A DNA stretch of 64,000 nt from Paguma larvata (GCA_030068075.1 CM057842.1:42742659-42806658), one strand, 5' to 3'; shown: positions 49,736 to 61,638, numbered from the stretch's first letter. Translations and numbers: made by a program. The notes: a model not told the origin generated them from the sequence alone.

Positions 49736-49840
49736 CCTCTTTTATCATACACCTACCTCCTCAAGTTACTGTGGGGATTAGATGATCTATATAAAAACTT
49801 GGATAGTAACTGACATGTACTAAGTACTCGAGGAAAAGCA
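49736..49840 (+). mobile_element. MIR 3' fragment
   Basis: 'cacctacctcctcaagttac', 'tgtggggattagatgatct' and 'gtactaagtactcg' fit the MIR 3' half. Confidence 0.55.
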
Positions 49841-50124
49841 GCTTGTCATTTTGTCACTCTACCATTTTTCATGCCTGAGATACAGATTTTGGTCCAAAAG
49901 ACAAGAATATGCAATTGATTGCTTGCTGAAATAGTTCTGTTTAATATGCAGGGACTTCTGATAAACTATTCTATACCAAATAAAAATTCAGAAGAGTTTG
50001 TCAAATGATGAAGAAACATCCTATAATCTGCACGCTGTCCCAGAATAAAGGACAATGATACTGAGATGTGCTTCGCAGAAAAGTAATCTATTCTTTAAGA
50101 AAATGAGTTCATGGGTAAATAAAC

Positions 50125-50240
50125 AGGAAAATGCACTAGAATGCAAGCTCTATGAAGATGGGACTTTGTCAACTATATTATGATATCCGGTACCTAGCAC
50201 TGTGCCTGAAATACCATAGGTGTTCAACAAAAAAATTTTT
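50125..50240 (+). mobile_element. L2 3' fragment
   Basis: 'gaatgcaagctctatgaaga', 'tgggactttgtcaact', 'ggtacctagcactgtgcctg' and 'ataggtgttcaacaaa' are the L2 3' end in order. Confidence 0.7.
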
Positions 50241-50275
50241 TTAGATAAATGTTCTAATGTAGTATTTATTTCTAT

Positions 50276-50517
50276 AAAGAATAGCACAGGATTGGGGTGC
50301 CTGGGTGGCTCCAACTTTGGCTCAGGTCATGATCTCACAGTTCGTGAGTTTGAGCCCCACATCGGGCTCTGTGCTGATAGCTGGAGCCAGGAGCCTGCTT
50401 CAGATTCTGTGTCTGCCTCTCTGCCCCTGCCCTGCTGACGCTCTGTCTCTCTCTGTGTCTCTCTCTCAAAAACAAACTTTAATAAAATAAAATAAAAAAA
50501 AAAGAATAGCACAGGAT
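50276..50517 (+). mobile_element. Felid tRNA-Lys SINE, perfect 17-bp duplication, head deletion
   Basis: The body is 50293-50500. The 17-mer aaagaatagcacaggat is identical at 50276-50292 and 50501-50517. The head reads 'gggtggctccaactttggct', lacking roughly 16 bases after 'ggctc' that other copies carry, while the B box (gtttgagcccc) and the rest are well preserved. Confidence 0.95.
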
Positions 50518-51829
50518 CTGTAATGCACAGTTTGCCATTGCATAAGATGGAAAACTATGAATATAGTTATACTATCACAGCACTAAAGAAGAGGGTGGTT
50601 TCATCTCCCCGGACTCTACTTATTATGGAGAGATTTCTAAGTTTCCCCTAGGTAAGACAAAGCCCTTATTAAGATTGTTATTAGGATGTTAACAATTTTT
50701 CATGCATTAGCTCATATTCTTCTCTATAAACTTCTAACATAAGTGACAATGTCTCCATTATATAGATGAAAACATGAAGGGTCAGAAATAACTTTTACAA
50801 AACAATTCAGGTATTGGGTATAAAAACCTGAGATTTGAACTTTGGTCTGATTCCAAAAACCATATATACTCTCGACTTACACTGGTGCACTTTCATGGTG
50901 GTCTGCTGTTCTAATACCCTTAGAGTAATGTGTTACTTAGTCCCCTGTAGAATACAATAAACTTCATCAGGGCAAGTTGTGCCTGTCTTATTCGTTGTAT
51001 CATATAGCATGTTGATACTAGAAGTTTAATTAGTAATGTGTGAATAAAGGAGAGAGTATAAAGGATTTTATCCCCTTTATTTTTATAGCTTATCATAATT
51101 TGTACATTTATGTTTCCAACCTTATTTCTGCCTCTGATGAAGTAGATACAGACTCACTTTCAAGTTACCGAATATCTGATTTGGCTGTCCAAGCAATCGG
51201 CAAGCTGTGCATAATGATGAATATACTAGTAAGCTTTACTTACCCACTAAGTGCAGCCAAGTAAAAGCTCTGAAAATCATACGGTTCTTGCCGCTTTAAA
51301 TCTGACACCTAATATATTAGGTATTAGAGTGTTTTGTGCTTACCTTTAGCTCTTCTTTAGTTTAGGTGATTAAAAAATGCCTGTTGCTGTCTGTATGTGC
51401 GGCATGCTTCATTAACAGTGATTTATTTGGGAGTTTAGCAGAATTGGCACTCTGCAGCACACCAGTGGGCAGAAGGAAAACAAACGTGAGATGGTTGCTA
51501 AAAACCCTATCCTGCTGTGATGGTAGGAGCCTTAAGAAAGTTTGCAAAGTTGACTTCCCAATAGCCAGAAAGCAAGACTGAGGCTGGAGTTTCTGGGCAG
51601 TTTCATGTGCCCCAGTCTTCCTCCACACGCTCTCCTCTCTTGCCTAGGAAGCAATGTGGTCAAATCATGGTTTTTACTCATTGGTACAGTGTGCTTCCTT
51701 CATCCCTTGCCTCCCAAAGCCAGAAGCTTCTACTGCTTATTCATCTTTTCCCAACAAGTTTACCTACTGAAAACCCATGCTCAATTTTTTTTCTAAGAAA
51801 ATCCAATTATAATGATTTTCTTTTATATT
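50518..51829. other. Single-copy intron sequence
   Basis: No gene supported. The run at 50715-50880 ('tatagatgaaaacatgaagg', 'aacctgagatttgaactttg') is a likely decayed MIR. Open frames at 51362-51628 on both strands are not recognised. Confidence 0.4.
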
Positions 51830-51990
51830 CCTTTCAACAACCCTGTATGATCCCTATCACCTTACCAAAGAGAGAAGTGAGGCCAAGAGAGGTTAAATGA
51901 CTTGCCCGAGGTCAACCGCTAAATAGTAGAACTGGGATCTGAACCTGGCTTTTGTAAACCTGAAGCCAGTGTTTTCAACCACCATAGGGA
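51830..51990 (-). mobile_element. MIR element, antisense
   Basis: 'gagaagtgaggccaagagag', 'gttaaatgacttgcccgagg', 'tcaaccgctaaatagtagaa' and 'ctgggatctgaacctggc' are the complement of the MIR core, unusually well kept. Confidence 0.85.
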
Positions 51991-52636
51991 AGGCAAAGAA
52001 ATTTTTAATCGTACTTGCAAACCACGTTGATTTTGTTGTGTCTACTTGAAATGTTATGTTGAAAAGATTTTGGGACTGCCCTTGGGCTAAGCAAGGAACA
52101 GTGCCATAATCAATTAGTTTTGCTTTACAAAAGAATGGGAAGGCAGAGTAGAGCCGCCATGTATTTTCCTGTCTTCAGCTATGATCTACTTTTGTTCTTG
52201 TGTTGATTTTAATGAGAGTATACTAATAAGGGAATGACATTCTAAGGGAAAGATGGAGTATCTGAGAAGCAGTCTAAATAAAAGGAAAACTGTATATTTT
52301 TTACATGCCGCAATTGCCTGTTATTCTAATAAGCCTGCATTTAGCTATTTGGGAGAATTTCAACTTAGTGTTTAAATACCTCTGTTCCGAACTCGAACTT
52401 TGAGGGTTCATTATAAGGGTGATGTAAGTATTCTACATCTTGATGGTAGTGGTGTGTGTAAATTTTTGAAATCTCATCACACTTTACACTAAAAATAATG
52501 CACACCAGTGTATGCAAAGTATACTTCAATACACTTCGGGGGAAGACTTACACTTCACATCCTGTTCGTATTACTTTTCAGTTCTAACAAAGGACAATGT
52601 CTTTAACAGTTAAAATGAAAATAATATTGTCCACCT
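51991..52636. other. Single-copy intron sequence
   Basis: No gene or clear transposon is seen. Confidence 0.45.
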
Positions 52637-52687
52637 TAAAGAGTTCTTTTATTTATTTTTTAAATATTTATTTATTTATTTTGAGAG

Positions 52688-52722
<35 letters not shown>

Positions 52723-52892
52723 AAGCAAGCAGGGGAGAGGGAGAGAAAGAGAATCTCAAGCAGGCTCTGACTGTTAGCACAGAGCCCAAAGCGAGGCTTG
52801 AACTCCTGAATCATGAGATCATGACCTGAGCTAAAATCAAGAGTCAGATACTTAAGCACTGAGCCACCCAGGTACTCCTAAAGTGTTCATTT
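52637..52892 (-). mobile_element. Carnivore tRNA-Lys SINE, antisense, with target-site duplication
   Basis: The body is about 52651-52878, ending in the reversed head 'gcactgagccacccaggtac'. Flanks taaagagttctttt (52637-52650) and taaagtgttcattt (52879-52892) are near-identical. Its internal GA run has expanded. Confidence 0.92.
52686..52721. repeat. (GA)n microsatellite inside a SINE
   Basis: After 'gagagaaaaa' there is an uninterrupted run of GA units, corresponding to the CT-rich body of the SINE. Confidence 0.9.
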
Positions 52893-53880
52893 AAAGATGA
52901 TATGAGTTAATATTTATAAGAGGCTACTACTTAGACACAGTGAGTACGTACTCTGTAGATGACTCCTATTGTTTATAATTTCCTCAGTTTTTTATAGTAT
53001 ATCTTACCATTGCATTGCCTCCAACATTGTTTTAATAGTTTTATCACATATACTTTTATGTTGTGTATTAACTATACATGTTATACGGGAAACTTACAAA
53101 CATATAAATATACATATTTTATCCATATATTTTATGTATATCGTGCAGTTATATAGATATATAATTACAGTTTTGAATACATGGCTTTCATGGTAGAAGA
53201 CAGGCACCATTTCCATTTATTTTTCAACTGAATTATAAAAGTGTTCAGTGTTTATATTTTGTAGATAAATACTTATTAAAATTGATGGCCTATATGATGT
53301 ATATGAACATATTGAAAGTATTAGCTACATTACAATGTTTAGGATAAATTTGTGATAGATACTTGGAAACCTAAGCAAATAAAGAAGAAAGTATTAACTC
53401 TAAAAAATCTCTAGTAATACAAAAGGAAATAAAAGCAGTATACTCTGGGGCTTAGTTGAAAAATTATTAAACAAATTAAGTGATAGAACTAAATTTAGAC
53501 AACATTGCAACCAGGTACTTAGGCCTGTGTTTGTCCACACGTATCTATCATTGGGAGTGATTGTATAAGAGAGCTGAGTTACCATCATCCATAAAACAGT
53601 CATACATTTAGCCCCCAAATCAAGAAAGAATAGTTTAAGCATTTGTGTTAAATCAATATTAAGATATATATACCAGAAAAATAACCTGTTTTCCCTGGAA
53701 AGTAGTTCCCTCTAGGGAGTAGAAATAAGTATTTAAGCTATGTTTATGTATTACTTTAATAAAAGTAAAGATTAAATGAAACTTGAACAGTAGCACAATA
53801 AGTGATTATTTAGTGGAGGCTATGAACAGTGAGTATGCATTTGTGGCTCAGGATTAAATTTCCAGTAATAACACCATACA
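52893..53880. other. Single-copy AT-rich intron sequence
   Basis: No gene or clear transposon; an AT-rich patch lies at 53095-53165. Confidence 0.45.
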
Positions 53881-54189
53881 TAGAATTTAATTTTGTGTGT
53901 TTGTTTTTGTTTAACGGTAACTTTATTTTTATTAGTGTTATATTAGTTTTAGGTGTATATTATAGTAATTCAACACTTCTTCGTATTACCTGGTTCTCAT
54001 CACAACTGCACTCCAATAATCCCCATCACCTAGTTAATACAGCCCACCCCTCCACTCTGGTAACCATCAGTTTATTCTTTAAGAGTCTGTTTCTTGATCT
54101 CCCTCTCTCTTTCTCTCTCCCTTTCTTTTTTCCCTTTTGCCCTTCTGTTTTGCTTCTTAAATTCCAAATATTGGTGAAATTATATGGTA

Positions 54190-55890
54190 TTAACCCTTCT
54201 GTGACTGACTTATTTTGTTTAACATTATACTGTCTTGCTCCATCCATGTTGTTGCAAATGGCATTAGTTTATGGCAGGATAATATTCCATTATATATATC
54301 TGCCACATCTTTTTTACCCATTAACCAATCACTGGATGCTTGGGTTGCTTCCATACCTAGGCTATTGTAAAAAAAATGCTGCATAAAATAGGGGTGCATG
54401 TATCTCTTTGAATTAGTGTGTTTGTATTCTTTGGGAAAATACCCAGGAGTGCAATTGCTAGATTGTAGGGTAGTTCTATTTTTAACTTTTTGAGAAACCC
54501 TCATACTGTTTTCCGCAGTGGATATACCAGTTTGCATTCTCATCAATAGTATGAGTATTCCGTTTTCTTTACATCCTCACCAATATCTGTTGTTTCATGT
54601 GTTTTTGATTTTAGCAATCTTAACAGAGGTGAGGTGATACCTCATTGTAGTTTTGATTTGCATTTCCCTGATGGCAAGTGATAATGAACATCATCTGACG
54701 AGTGTTGGCCATCTGAATGTCTTCTTAGGAGAAAAGTCTGTTCAGGTCTTCTGCCCATTTTTAACTGGATTCACTGTTTCTTGCTGTTTACTTGTATATG
54801 TGTTTTTACATGTATAGTATTTTGGATACTAACACTTTATTGGATAGGTCATTTGGAAATATCTTCTCCCATTCTGTAGATTGCCTTTTAGTTTTGTTGA
54901 TTGTTTCCTACACTATGCAGATGGTTTTTATTTTGGTGTAGTCCCAATAGTTTATTTTTACTTTTGTTTCCCTTGTCTCAGGAGACATATCTAGAAAATA
55001 AATTACTATGGCTGATGTCATAGAGGTGCCTTTGTTCTCTTCTAAGATTTTTATGGTTTCAGGTCTCACATTTAGGTCTTTAATCCATTTTGAATGTTTT
55101 TATATGTGTGTATGGTTTAAGAAAGTGGTCCAGTTTCTGGGCACCTGGGTGGCTCGGTTGGTTTAGCGTCTGACTCTCAATTTTGGCTCAGGTAATGATC
55201 TTAATGTTTGTGAGATCAAGCCCCAAGTCAGGCTTTGCACTGATGGTGCAGAGCCTGCGTGGGATTCTCTCTCTCCTTCTCTCTCCCCTGATCATACTCC
55301 CTCTCTCAAAATTAATAACGTAAACATTAAAAAAAAAAAAAGTCCAGTTCCATTCTTTCGCATATCCAGCTTTCCCAGCATCATTTGTTGAACAGACTGT
55401 CTATCCCATTGGATATTTTTTCCTGTTTGTCGAAGATTAATTGATCATATAGTTGTGGGTTTATTTCTGGGTTTTCTGTTGTTTCCTGTTGATCTATGTG
55501 TCTCCTTTTATGCCAATACCATACTCTTTTGATTACTACAGCTTTGTAATATAACCTAAAGTCAAGAATTGTGATGCCTCTAGCTTTGCTTTTCTGTTTC
55601 AAGATTGCTTTGTTTATTTGGGGTCTTTTGTGGTTCCATAAATTTTAGAGTTCCTTTTTCTTATTCTATGGAAAATGCTGTTGATATTTTGATAGGGATT
55701 CCCTTAAATGTGTGTTTACATTACTTTGAGTACTATAGACGTTTTAACATTAATTGTTCTTCCAATCCACGAGCATGGGATATCTTTCCATTTCTTTGTG
55801 TCATCTTCAGTTTCTTTCATCAGTGTTTTATAGTTTTCAGAGTGCAGGTCTTTTACCTCTTTGGTTAGGTTTATTCCTACTTATCTTATT
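54190..55890 (-). pseudogene. L1 ORF2 C-terminal remnant (reverse transcriptase protein tail), broken
   Basis: Minus-strand frames at 55381-55602 (containing [20 protein letters not shown] and [19 protein letters not shown]) and 54190-54546 (containing GYFPKEY and DVADIYNGILSCHKLM) match the C-terminal third of L1 ORF2p as I know it. The endonuclease and catalytic reverse-transcriptase domains are absent because of 5' truncation. The pieces sit in frames separated by frameshifts and by the SINE at 55139-55341, so no functional protein can be made. Confidence 0.88.
55128..55350 (+). mobile_element. Carnivore tRNA-Lys SINE nested in an L1
   Basis: The body is about 55139-55341, from 'gggcacctgggtggctcggt' to an A-rich tail. 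Flanks gtccagttt (55128-55136) and gtccagttc (55342-55350) show the insertion point within L1 sequence (the L1 text resumes as 'gtccagttccattctttcgc'). Confidence 0.92.
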
Positions 55891-56084
55891 ATTTTTGAGC
55901 ACCACACTTAGAATTTAAAAGCATACCTCATAGAGCTTGCTGGTTGGGAACATGGTGTAATTCGAGAAATCGTATAATGCCTCAAATAGATTTGATGATG
56001 ACAAAGCCATGGTGAATACCATTCATTTCACTAATTATCTTTCAAATAGACAGCTGTTCTATGATACGATGGTGCAAGCCAGGC

Positions 56085-56240
56085 TTTCAAGGCTTCAAGA
56101 TTCCTTAGAACCAATCTAGTCCACCTTCCTCTTTAATCGGTGGAGAAACTTGCCAAGCGATTAAATACAACACTGAGCCAGTAACCCAGTTATGCTGAAT
56201 CCTAATCCAGAGATCTTTTAAAATACTGCACTGTAATTAT
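56085..56240 (-). mobile_element. MIR-like element, antisense
   Basis: 'ccaatctagtccaccttcct', 'cggtggagaaacttgccaag', 'cactgagccagtaacccag' and 'atcctaatccagagatct' resemble the complement of MIR. Confidence 0.55.
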
Positions 56241-57765
56241 TGAAATTACTTCAGTTTTTTGAAAATTGTCTCCTAAGTAGCATAGTGTAAAGGTCCAACA
56301 TCAAGGTATATTAAGGTTTTATAAGGAGAAAGTGATTGTGGGTATATATTCTAAGAAATTTTAATAAGAAAATTTTGAAAACTAGTGTATAGAACCCTCT
56401 TGTCTCTCAGGATGTATAAAAGATATCCTTCAGTGACTGAAATGATGAGATATTAAGTAGCTTGATTTTTATCTCCAAGGATATCTTCTTAATGTAATTA
56501 TTGTATTTCTGGTTAGAATTGCCCCAAGTAGTAGACACTGTTTTGTCAAAAAAAAAAGCGTTTAAAAATGAAAAGGATTGTTCACTTTAACTGACCACTG
56601 TAATTCCTCAAAATCTTATTTAATGAAGTCTTACAATGGAAATAGAGTCCAAATCAGCCATTAGGTGATGTACAGTCTAAATAAGGTATTGCATCTTATA
56701 CATGCCTACCTCTTGGTAAATAGATGGAATTTTCCAATTGTATTATCCAGGCCTTTATATTTTTTTCTTCTTTACACTGTTGTCTCTATTCTTTGAGGTG
56801 CTTGGAATGAGCAGTCCAATGAGAGAAAACTAGCAAGACATGTTTTCTCACCATTCCTAAAGGAGACTTGTTGCAGTGTCCACAGAAGCAGGGAAGGCTT
56901 CAGGGATATAGAAATGGAAATGTGTCTTTTCTAGTACAAGTAGCAAAATGCTGAAACAGGGAGAAAAGCTCATAAGCTAATTTGATTGAGTGATGATAGG
57001 AATTTTTCACTCTCCAAAAAGAACCTCTAGGCCAGCTACAATAACCATAGGAAGAATGCATTATATCTATTACCCATTTGACATTTTATAAACTAACTTG
57101 TACAGTCAGTAATCTTTTCTACCTGCTGAGTTGTTGTGCCCTTGTCTCTTGACCTTGACTCTTTTCATTCTGCACATTACCATTTGAATAATGGGCACTC
57201 AGTAAATATCTGTTGACTGATTGAACATTAAGATTTGACTATATGCCAGTTTCCCTTGAAATGATTGGCATATTGCTTTCTAAAGAATCTCGATATCCCT
57301 CTTGCTTTCAGTTTTGTTCACTGCCTCCCCGCCATTGTGATTGACTGCACCCCTCAATAGCTAATTGTAGAGTTAAAAAACGTTCAACTATACAACTGGG
57401 AAATGTGGATGATCCGTTTTAAAATTCCTACCTTAAGAATGGCTGCGTTCTAAATAATAATTAGTAAGAAAACAAGTGTTCATGTTGCTCCTACACTTGG
57501 AGGGAAAGGAACTTACTCACATTTGTGCTATTGCAAGAAGTTTGTGAATTAACACTAGCAATATATAGCCTTCTAACTAGATCTCAGCTCAGAAACTTTG
57601 TTATGAATGTTACATGGATTCTGCTCTATTAATTACTGGCATCTGGCTTCATTTCTGCAGAAGGACTACATGAAAAGCAGAGTTAGAAAAGAATCACTAT
57701 CAGAGCTTTGTGTCACTCTTTAAAAGACACGTAGCTTTATTTACATCTCTGTCACTGGTAGAAAA
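56241..57765. other. Single-copy intron sequence
   Basis: No gene supported. A short L2/MIR-like ending ('gggcactcagtaaatatctg') lies at about 57195-57235. Confidence 0.4.
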
Positions 57766-57769
57766 GAGC

Positions 57770-57970
57770 ACAGGGCTTTCAGTATGAAGACAGAGATTTG
57801 AGTATGGGCTCTATTGATTTCTAGACATTTGGCCTTGGACAAGTGCCACAGCCTCTCACAATCTAATTGCCAGGCTATAATTTTATAGAAGATAGTGATG
57901 CTTGACCTTCAGGATCTTATGAAGGCTAAAATAAGAAGGAAGTATAAAAGTCCATGGGATATCCACAAAA
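57770..57970 (+). mobile_element. MIR element
   Basis: 'agatttgagtatgggctcta', 'gccttggacaagtgccacag' and 'cttatgaaggctaaaataag' follow the MIR order. Confidence 0.65.
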
Positions 57971-58059
57971 GATATTAGTTACATTTGTTCTTTCATTTGC
58001 ATGCCAACTATTGGCTGCCTAGTCTGCACCATGCACAGTCCACATGTCTCTCTCTCTCT

Positions 58060-58250
58060 TTTTTAAATTTTTTTAATGTTTGTTTATTTTTTGAGAGAGA
58101 GCAAGATAGAGTGCGAACAGGGAAGGGGTAGAGAGAGAAGGAAACACAGAATCCGAAGTAGGCTCTTTGTGGGGCCAGAGCTCAGGAATCGTGAGATCAT
58201 GATATGAGCCAAAGTCTGATGCCTAGCTGAGTGAGCCACCCAGGTGCCCC
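58060..58250 (-). mobile_element. Carnivore tRNA-Lys SINE, antisense, internally shortened
   Basis: T-rich tail, 'gtttattttttgagagagag', 'cacagaatccgaagtaggct' and the reversed head 'gagtgagccacccaggtgcc' are present. The segment between 'ggctc' and 'ccagagctc' is shorter than in other copies. Confidence 0.88.
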
Positions 58251-58331
58251 TCTATGTGTTTCTTAAATATCAGCGAATAAACAATGATTCCCTACCCTCA
58301 GAAAGTTTAAATCTCATTTGTGGGAGGATTT

Positions 58332-58378
58332 TAATTTACACCTATTAAAATTTAAATGATGATAATTTACACCTATTA
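58332..58378. repeat. Short tandem duplication, 31-bp period
   Basis: The 16-mer taatttacacctatta occurs at 58332-58347 and 58363-58378. Confidence 0.85.
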
Positions 58379-58379
58379 T

Positions 58380-58605
58380 TTAAATAATAATAGCTAATAC
58401 TCACTTTCAAAACATATGTCACTTGACCTGTAGAGCATGCTTGTGAAAAGATAGGGTTCATGCCATGATCCCCAATTTATAGACAAATATGTTTGCAAAG
58501 ATTAAACCGCTTTCCCTGAGTTGATAACTGAGACAAACCAGAAAGAAAGAACTCCCATGTGTTTGATTCCAAATCCAGTGTTTTTCCACTCTGTCTTGTT
58601 GCCAT
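58380..58605 (-). mobile_element. MIR element, antisense
   Basis: 'taataatagctaatactcac', 'ccccaatttatagacaaata' and 'tgattccaaatccagtgttt' are the complement of MIR. Confidence 0.6.
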
Positions 58606-58904
58606 GAGGACTTGAAATTTTTATTGGAAGTATATTTAGCAATTAGAGATGTAGTTAATTTGTTGACCAGAACAGAAAAGATGTTCCATATTTCTGGAGA
58701 CTGCATTCAGAGCAGAGAGCAGATCGCCATACTCCTAAATCACCCTTTCTAAGGTCTTTTCCCTATTTAGTACCATTCCCCTCATCCTCTTAGCCTTCAG
58801 ATTCAAGTCCAACTTCTTTGGTATACATTCAAGGCAGTTTGGGTATCAGGCCTCTGACTTAGGCTGCGCTGGGCTATTTTTAACAAGGATGGCAGCTAAG
58901 TGTC

Positions 58905-59050
58905 AAGGACCTGTCCTCAGTGCCTTGCATAAATTCTCACTAATTCTTCCAGTAAGCCTGGAAGACAGGTATTACTGCCACTATTTTACAAATGAGCCAC
59001 TTAGCTGGGAAGTGGGAGGCCCAAGATTAGAGCACAGGACTGACTCTTCA
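58905..59050 (-). mobile_element. MIR element, antisense
   Basis: 'gacaggtattactgccacta', 'ttttacaaatgagccactta' and 'ggcccaagattagagc' fit the complement of MIR. Confidence 0.65.
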
Positions 59051-59099
59051 GACTTTGCTGCTTTCATTATCTTGTGTTGTGGAAACTTGAACTCTAAAT

Positions 59100-59450
59100 T
59101 CTTAGCTTCATGCCTGTGTGTTTCCTTATCCCTTAGCTCAGAATTTCCTTCCTCCCTCTTAGTCATCCTTTAAACTTAGTGCAACTGTTTAGGCCCGTTG
59201 GAGAACTTTCTTGAAGCCCCTGCCCCACTGCCCCACTCCCAATTCAGTTAGATGATATTCTTTTGCATCCCTAACACCTTGTATCTAATAGACTTATCAT
59301 GCGCATTGAACTGCATTATAATGACTGGTTTAGTCCCCTTTCTTGTCAAGTCAGCAGTGAGCTCCTTGAGGACAGGGCCTCACCTCCATTACCTCTGCAC
59401 ACCTTGTACTGTTCCTGTTGCACAATAAGCACATCTCTTTATTTGTGGAG
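59100..59450 (+). mobile_element. L2 LINE 3' fragment
   Basis: 'tcatcctttaaacttagtgc', 'gagaactttcttgaagcccc', 'gtgagctccttgaggacagg' and 'cacaataagcacatctcttt' are the L2 3' region in order. Confidence 0.78.
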
Positions 59451-61410
59451 CTGAATTCGAGCTACTTGGATACCAGCAGAATTTTAATTTAACAGAGTGC
59501 CAAATCAAATAATTATATGATCAGCCCCTGCATATGGGTTCTTGGAAACCAGGACTCTTAAGGGAAAACTGAATCCTGCTTTTGTCTTAAGTACTTTACA
59601 GGGAGGTCTTTGGTATTACTGTTAGTGTAAGAGTATCAGAATTGTTTGAAGGGTTAGAGGCTAGAGGAGTTTTGCCCTGTTTAGCAGTGTGTAAAAATAT
59701 CCTGAGAATGCTCAGTTAATCTCCTCCAGGCTCAGCCAGAAAAAGTAACTGAGTCCTCTTTCACTGTTTGGCTTCCTCTGTAGGATTTACGGGTCTAATT
59801 CTTGGACAAGGTCTCAAAGTTAGTGCTGAGTATACTACCTTTTGCTATAGCCACCTTAGGATAAACCAGGGAGAGCTCTGAGCTGCAGGAGAGATCTATT
59901 ACCACCATAACTCTTGGCTCATCCTGCAGCTTTCTTTCGGGCTTTAGCAGAAAGACTCAAATTATGAAACTTTGTATCCTGTACCACAATCCCACATGAG
60001 ATTCATGAATCTTCAGCTCCATACAGAAAGCGTGGTGCTCTGGCTAATACTACCCACTAGACAAGTTACTGCCAATGACCCCATTATTTCTGATTAGTAA
60101 AGGTGAACCTTACCTGCTTCAATGTAAATAAATACCAATAGGGCTCCTGAATTCCTTCATCCTTAAAAACCTACAGCTCTTAACACATACTGTAAATAGC
60201 ATCATATCATGAATTAAATCTTTATCATGAAATTGGATACATTTCCTTAGCTAATTTTAATTGCTTCAAGAAACTGCTTAACATTGTAAATCAATCCCCA
60301 GGTCTGAGATGACATTTCCCTCACAAAATTAATTATTAATACCCTGATCATTTGCCTAAGACATTAATAGTTTTCATTGATCAGCATATCCTGTTTATCT
60401 AAAATGGCCTAATCACCATGCATGTCAGAAGAGTTTCTGAACATATCCAATTAGAGATACCGCCTGCTTTCAGCCACATCAGCAGATCAGAAGTTAAGAC
60501 TCCCTTTTGTCTTCACAACATATTAAGTCTAGCTTTATCAGAAACTGAGTTATTTAAGGGCACAAAAGAAGGATGAGTTTTCTAATGATGGTTCTTCACT
60601 TTCTATTAGCTTTCCGGTAGACATAAAGGGTTCTCAGTGATCATGCAGTATAAATTAATCCTAAGAGCCCTTGATTAACAAGCTTGTATTGGTCCATATT
60701 TTCATGTGAGCCTGTGTTCACTCACAGTGTTTTCTTTATAAGTGGAAGTGAGATAAGAAGTCCCATGTTATTATCAGGTTAAAAATATTGGAGCTACAAT
60801 AATAATAATATGTAGCATTTGTATGCACTTTATAGTTTTCACTTACTTATTAAGAAGATATCCCTTGAAACGATCTTGGGAGGGAAGGAGGATGGGGTGC
60901 ATACTCAGCACCATGCAACTAGTTATAGTCAGACTTGTAAAGAGATTTTGAATCTCCCAGGTTCCTAGTGTTCGCCTTTATTTGACTAACTGATAGATAG
61001 AAAGCATCGTGCTCATCTTTGAAACCCCAGTGGGAGCTCCTCTCCTTTATAAGGTCTCCCAGGACAGAAAGTTTCCTCCGTCTGTCCCAATGGCATATTG
61101 TATTGCAGTTTTTTGGAATGTGGGCAGCTCCCCTCACTGTAGTAGGAGGAGATCCTTGAGGCTAGAACTGTTGTCTGCGTTTTGGCAGATCCAGTGCCTC
61201 ACCTAGTGTTTGGCAAGCAGAAGGTACCCCATATATGCAACTGCATGGCTGGCAGGCAGTATGGAGGAAGATGGGATGGGTAGATGAGAGAAAGTGCAGT
61301 AGAGAGTTCTGTTTTCTAAGGTCATGTTGCACCTTTGGCACCTAACAATGATTTGGCTTTGTTTGGTTCACACATTGTTTAAAAAAATTTTTTGAACTAA
61401 TTTTCAATAT
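59451..61410. other. Repeat-free intron sequence, possible regulatory block
   Basis: No gene or transposon is recognised in about 2 kb just upstream of the CNTN4 exon. The part at 60280-60760 is AT-rich with homeodomain-like cores (attaattattaat at 60328-60340, attaatcc near 60655). Confidence 0.4.
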
Positions 61411-61638
61411 TTAAAACTTGGGAGATTTTCAAAGCACCTGGGTGGCTTAGTTGGTTCAGTATCCAACTTGGCTCAAGTCATGATCTCACGGTTAGTGAGT
61501 TTGAGCCCTGTGGCAGGGCCCTGTGCTGATAACTCGGTGCCTAAAGCCTGCTTCGGATTCTGTGTCTCCCTCTGTCTCCTCTCTCTACTCCTCCTCTGCC
61601 TCTCAAAAATATGTAAACATTAAAACTTAGGAGATTTT
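61411..61638 (+). mobile_element. Felid-type tRNA-Lys SINE with 19-bp duplication
   Basis: The body is about 61430-61619, with head 'gcacctgggtggcttagttg', a B box (gtttgagccct), 'gcctgcttcggattctgtgt' and a tail. Flanks ttaaaacttgggagatttt (61411-61429) and ttaaaacttaggagatttt (61620-61638) differ at one base. Confidence 0.94.

Larger units (their letters stand above)
53881..55918 (-). mobile_element. 5'-truncated carnivore L1, antisense, with a nested SINE
   Basis: The + strand reads as the complement of an L1 3' UTR and ORF2 end: 'gtgttatattagttttaggt', 'ccactctggtaaccatcagt', 'ataatattccattatatata', 'ttgggaaaatacccaggagt', 'tttgatttgcatttccctga' and 'aagattgctttgtttatttg'. The 10-mer tagaatttaa occurs at 53881-53890 and 55909-55918 and may be the target-site duplication. 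A SINE interrupts the element at 55139-55341. Confidence 0.9.

Noticed and set aside
53829..54386. 185-codon open frame on the + strand
   Set aside because: It lies on the antisense strand of the L1 3' end, so it is the complement of repeat sequence and not a gene.
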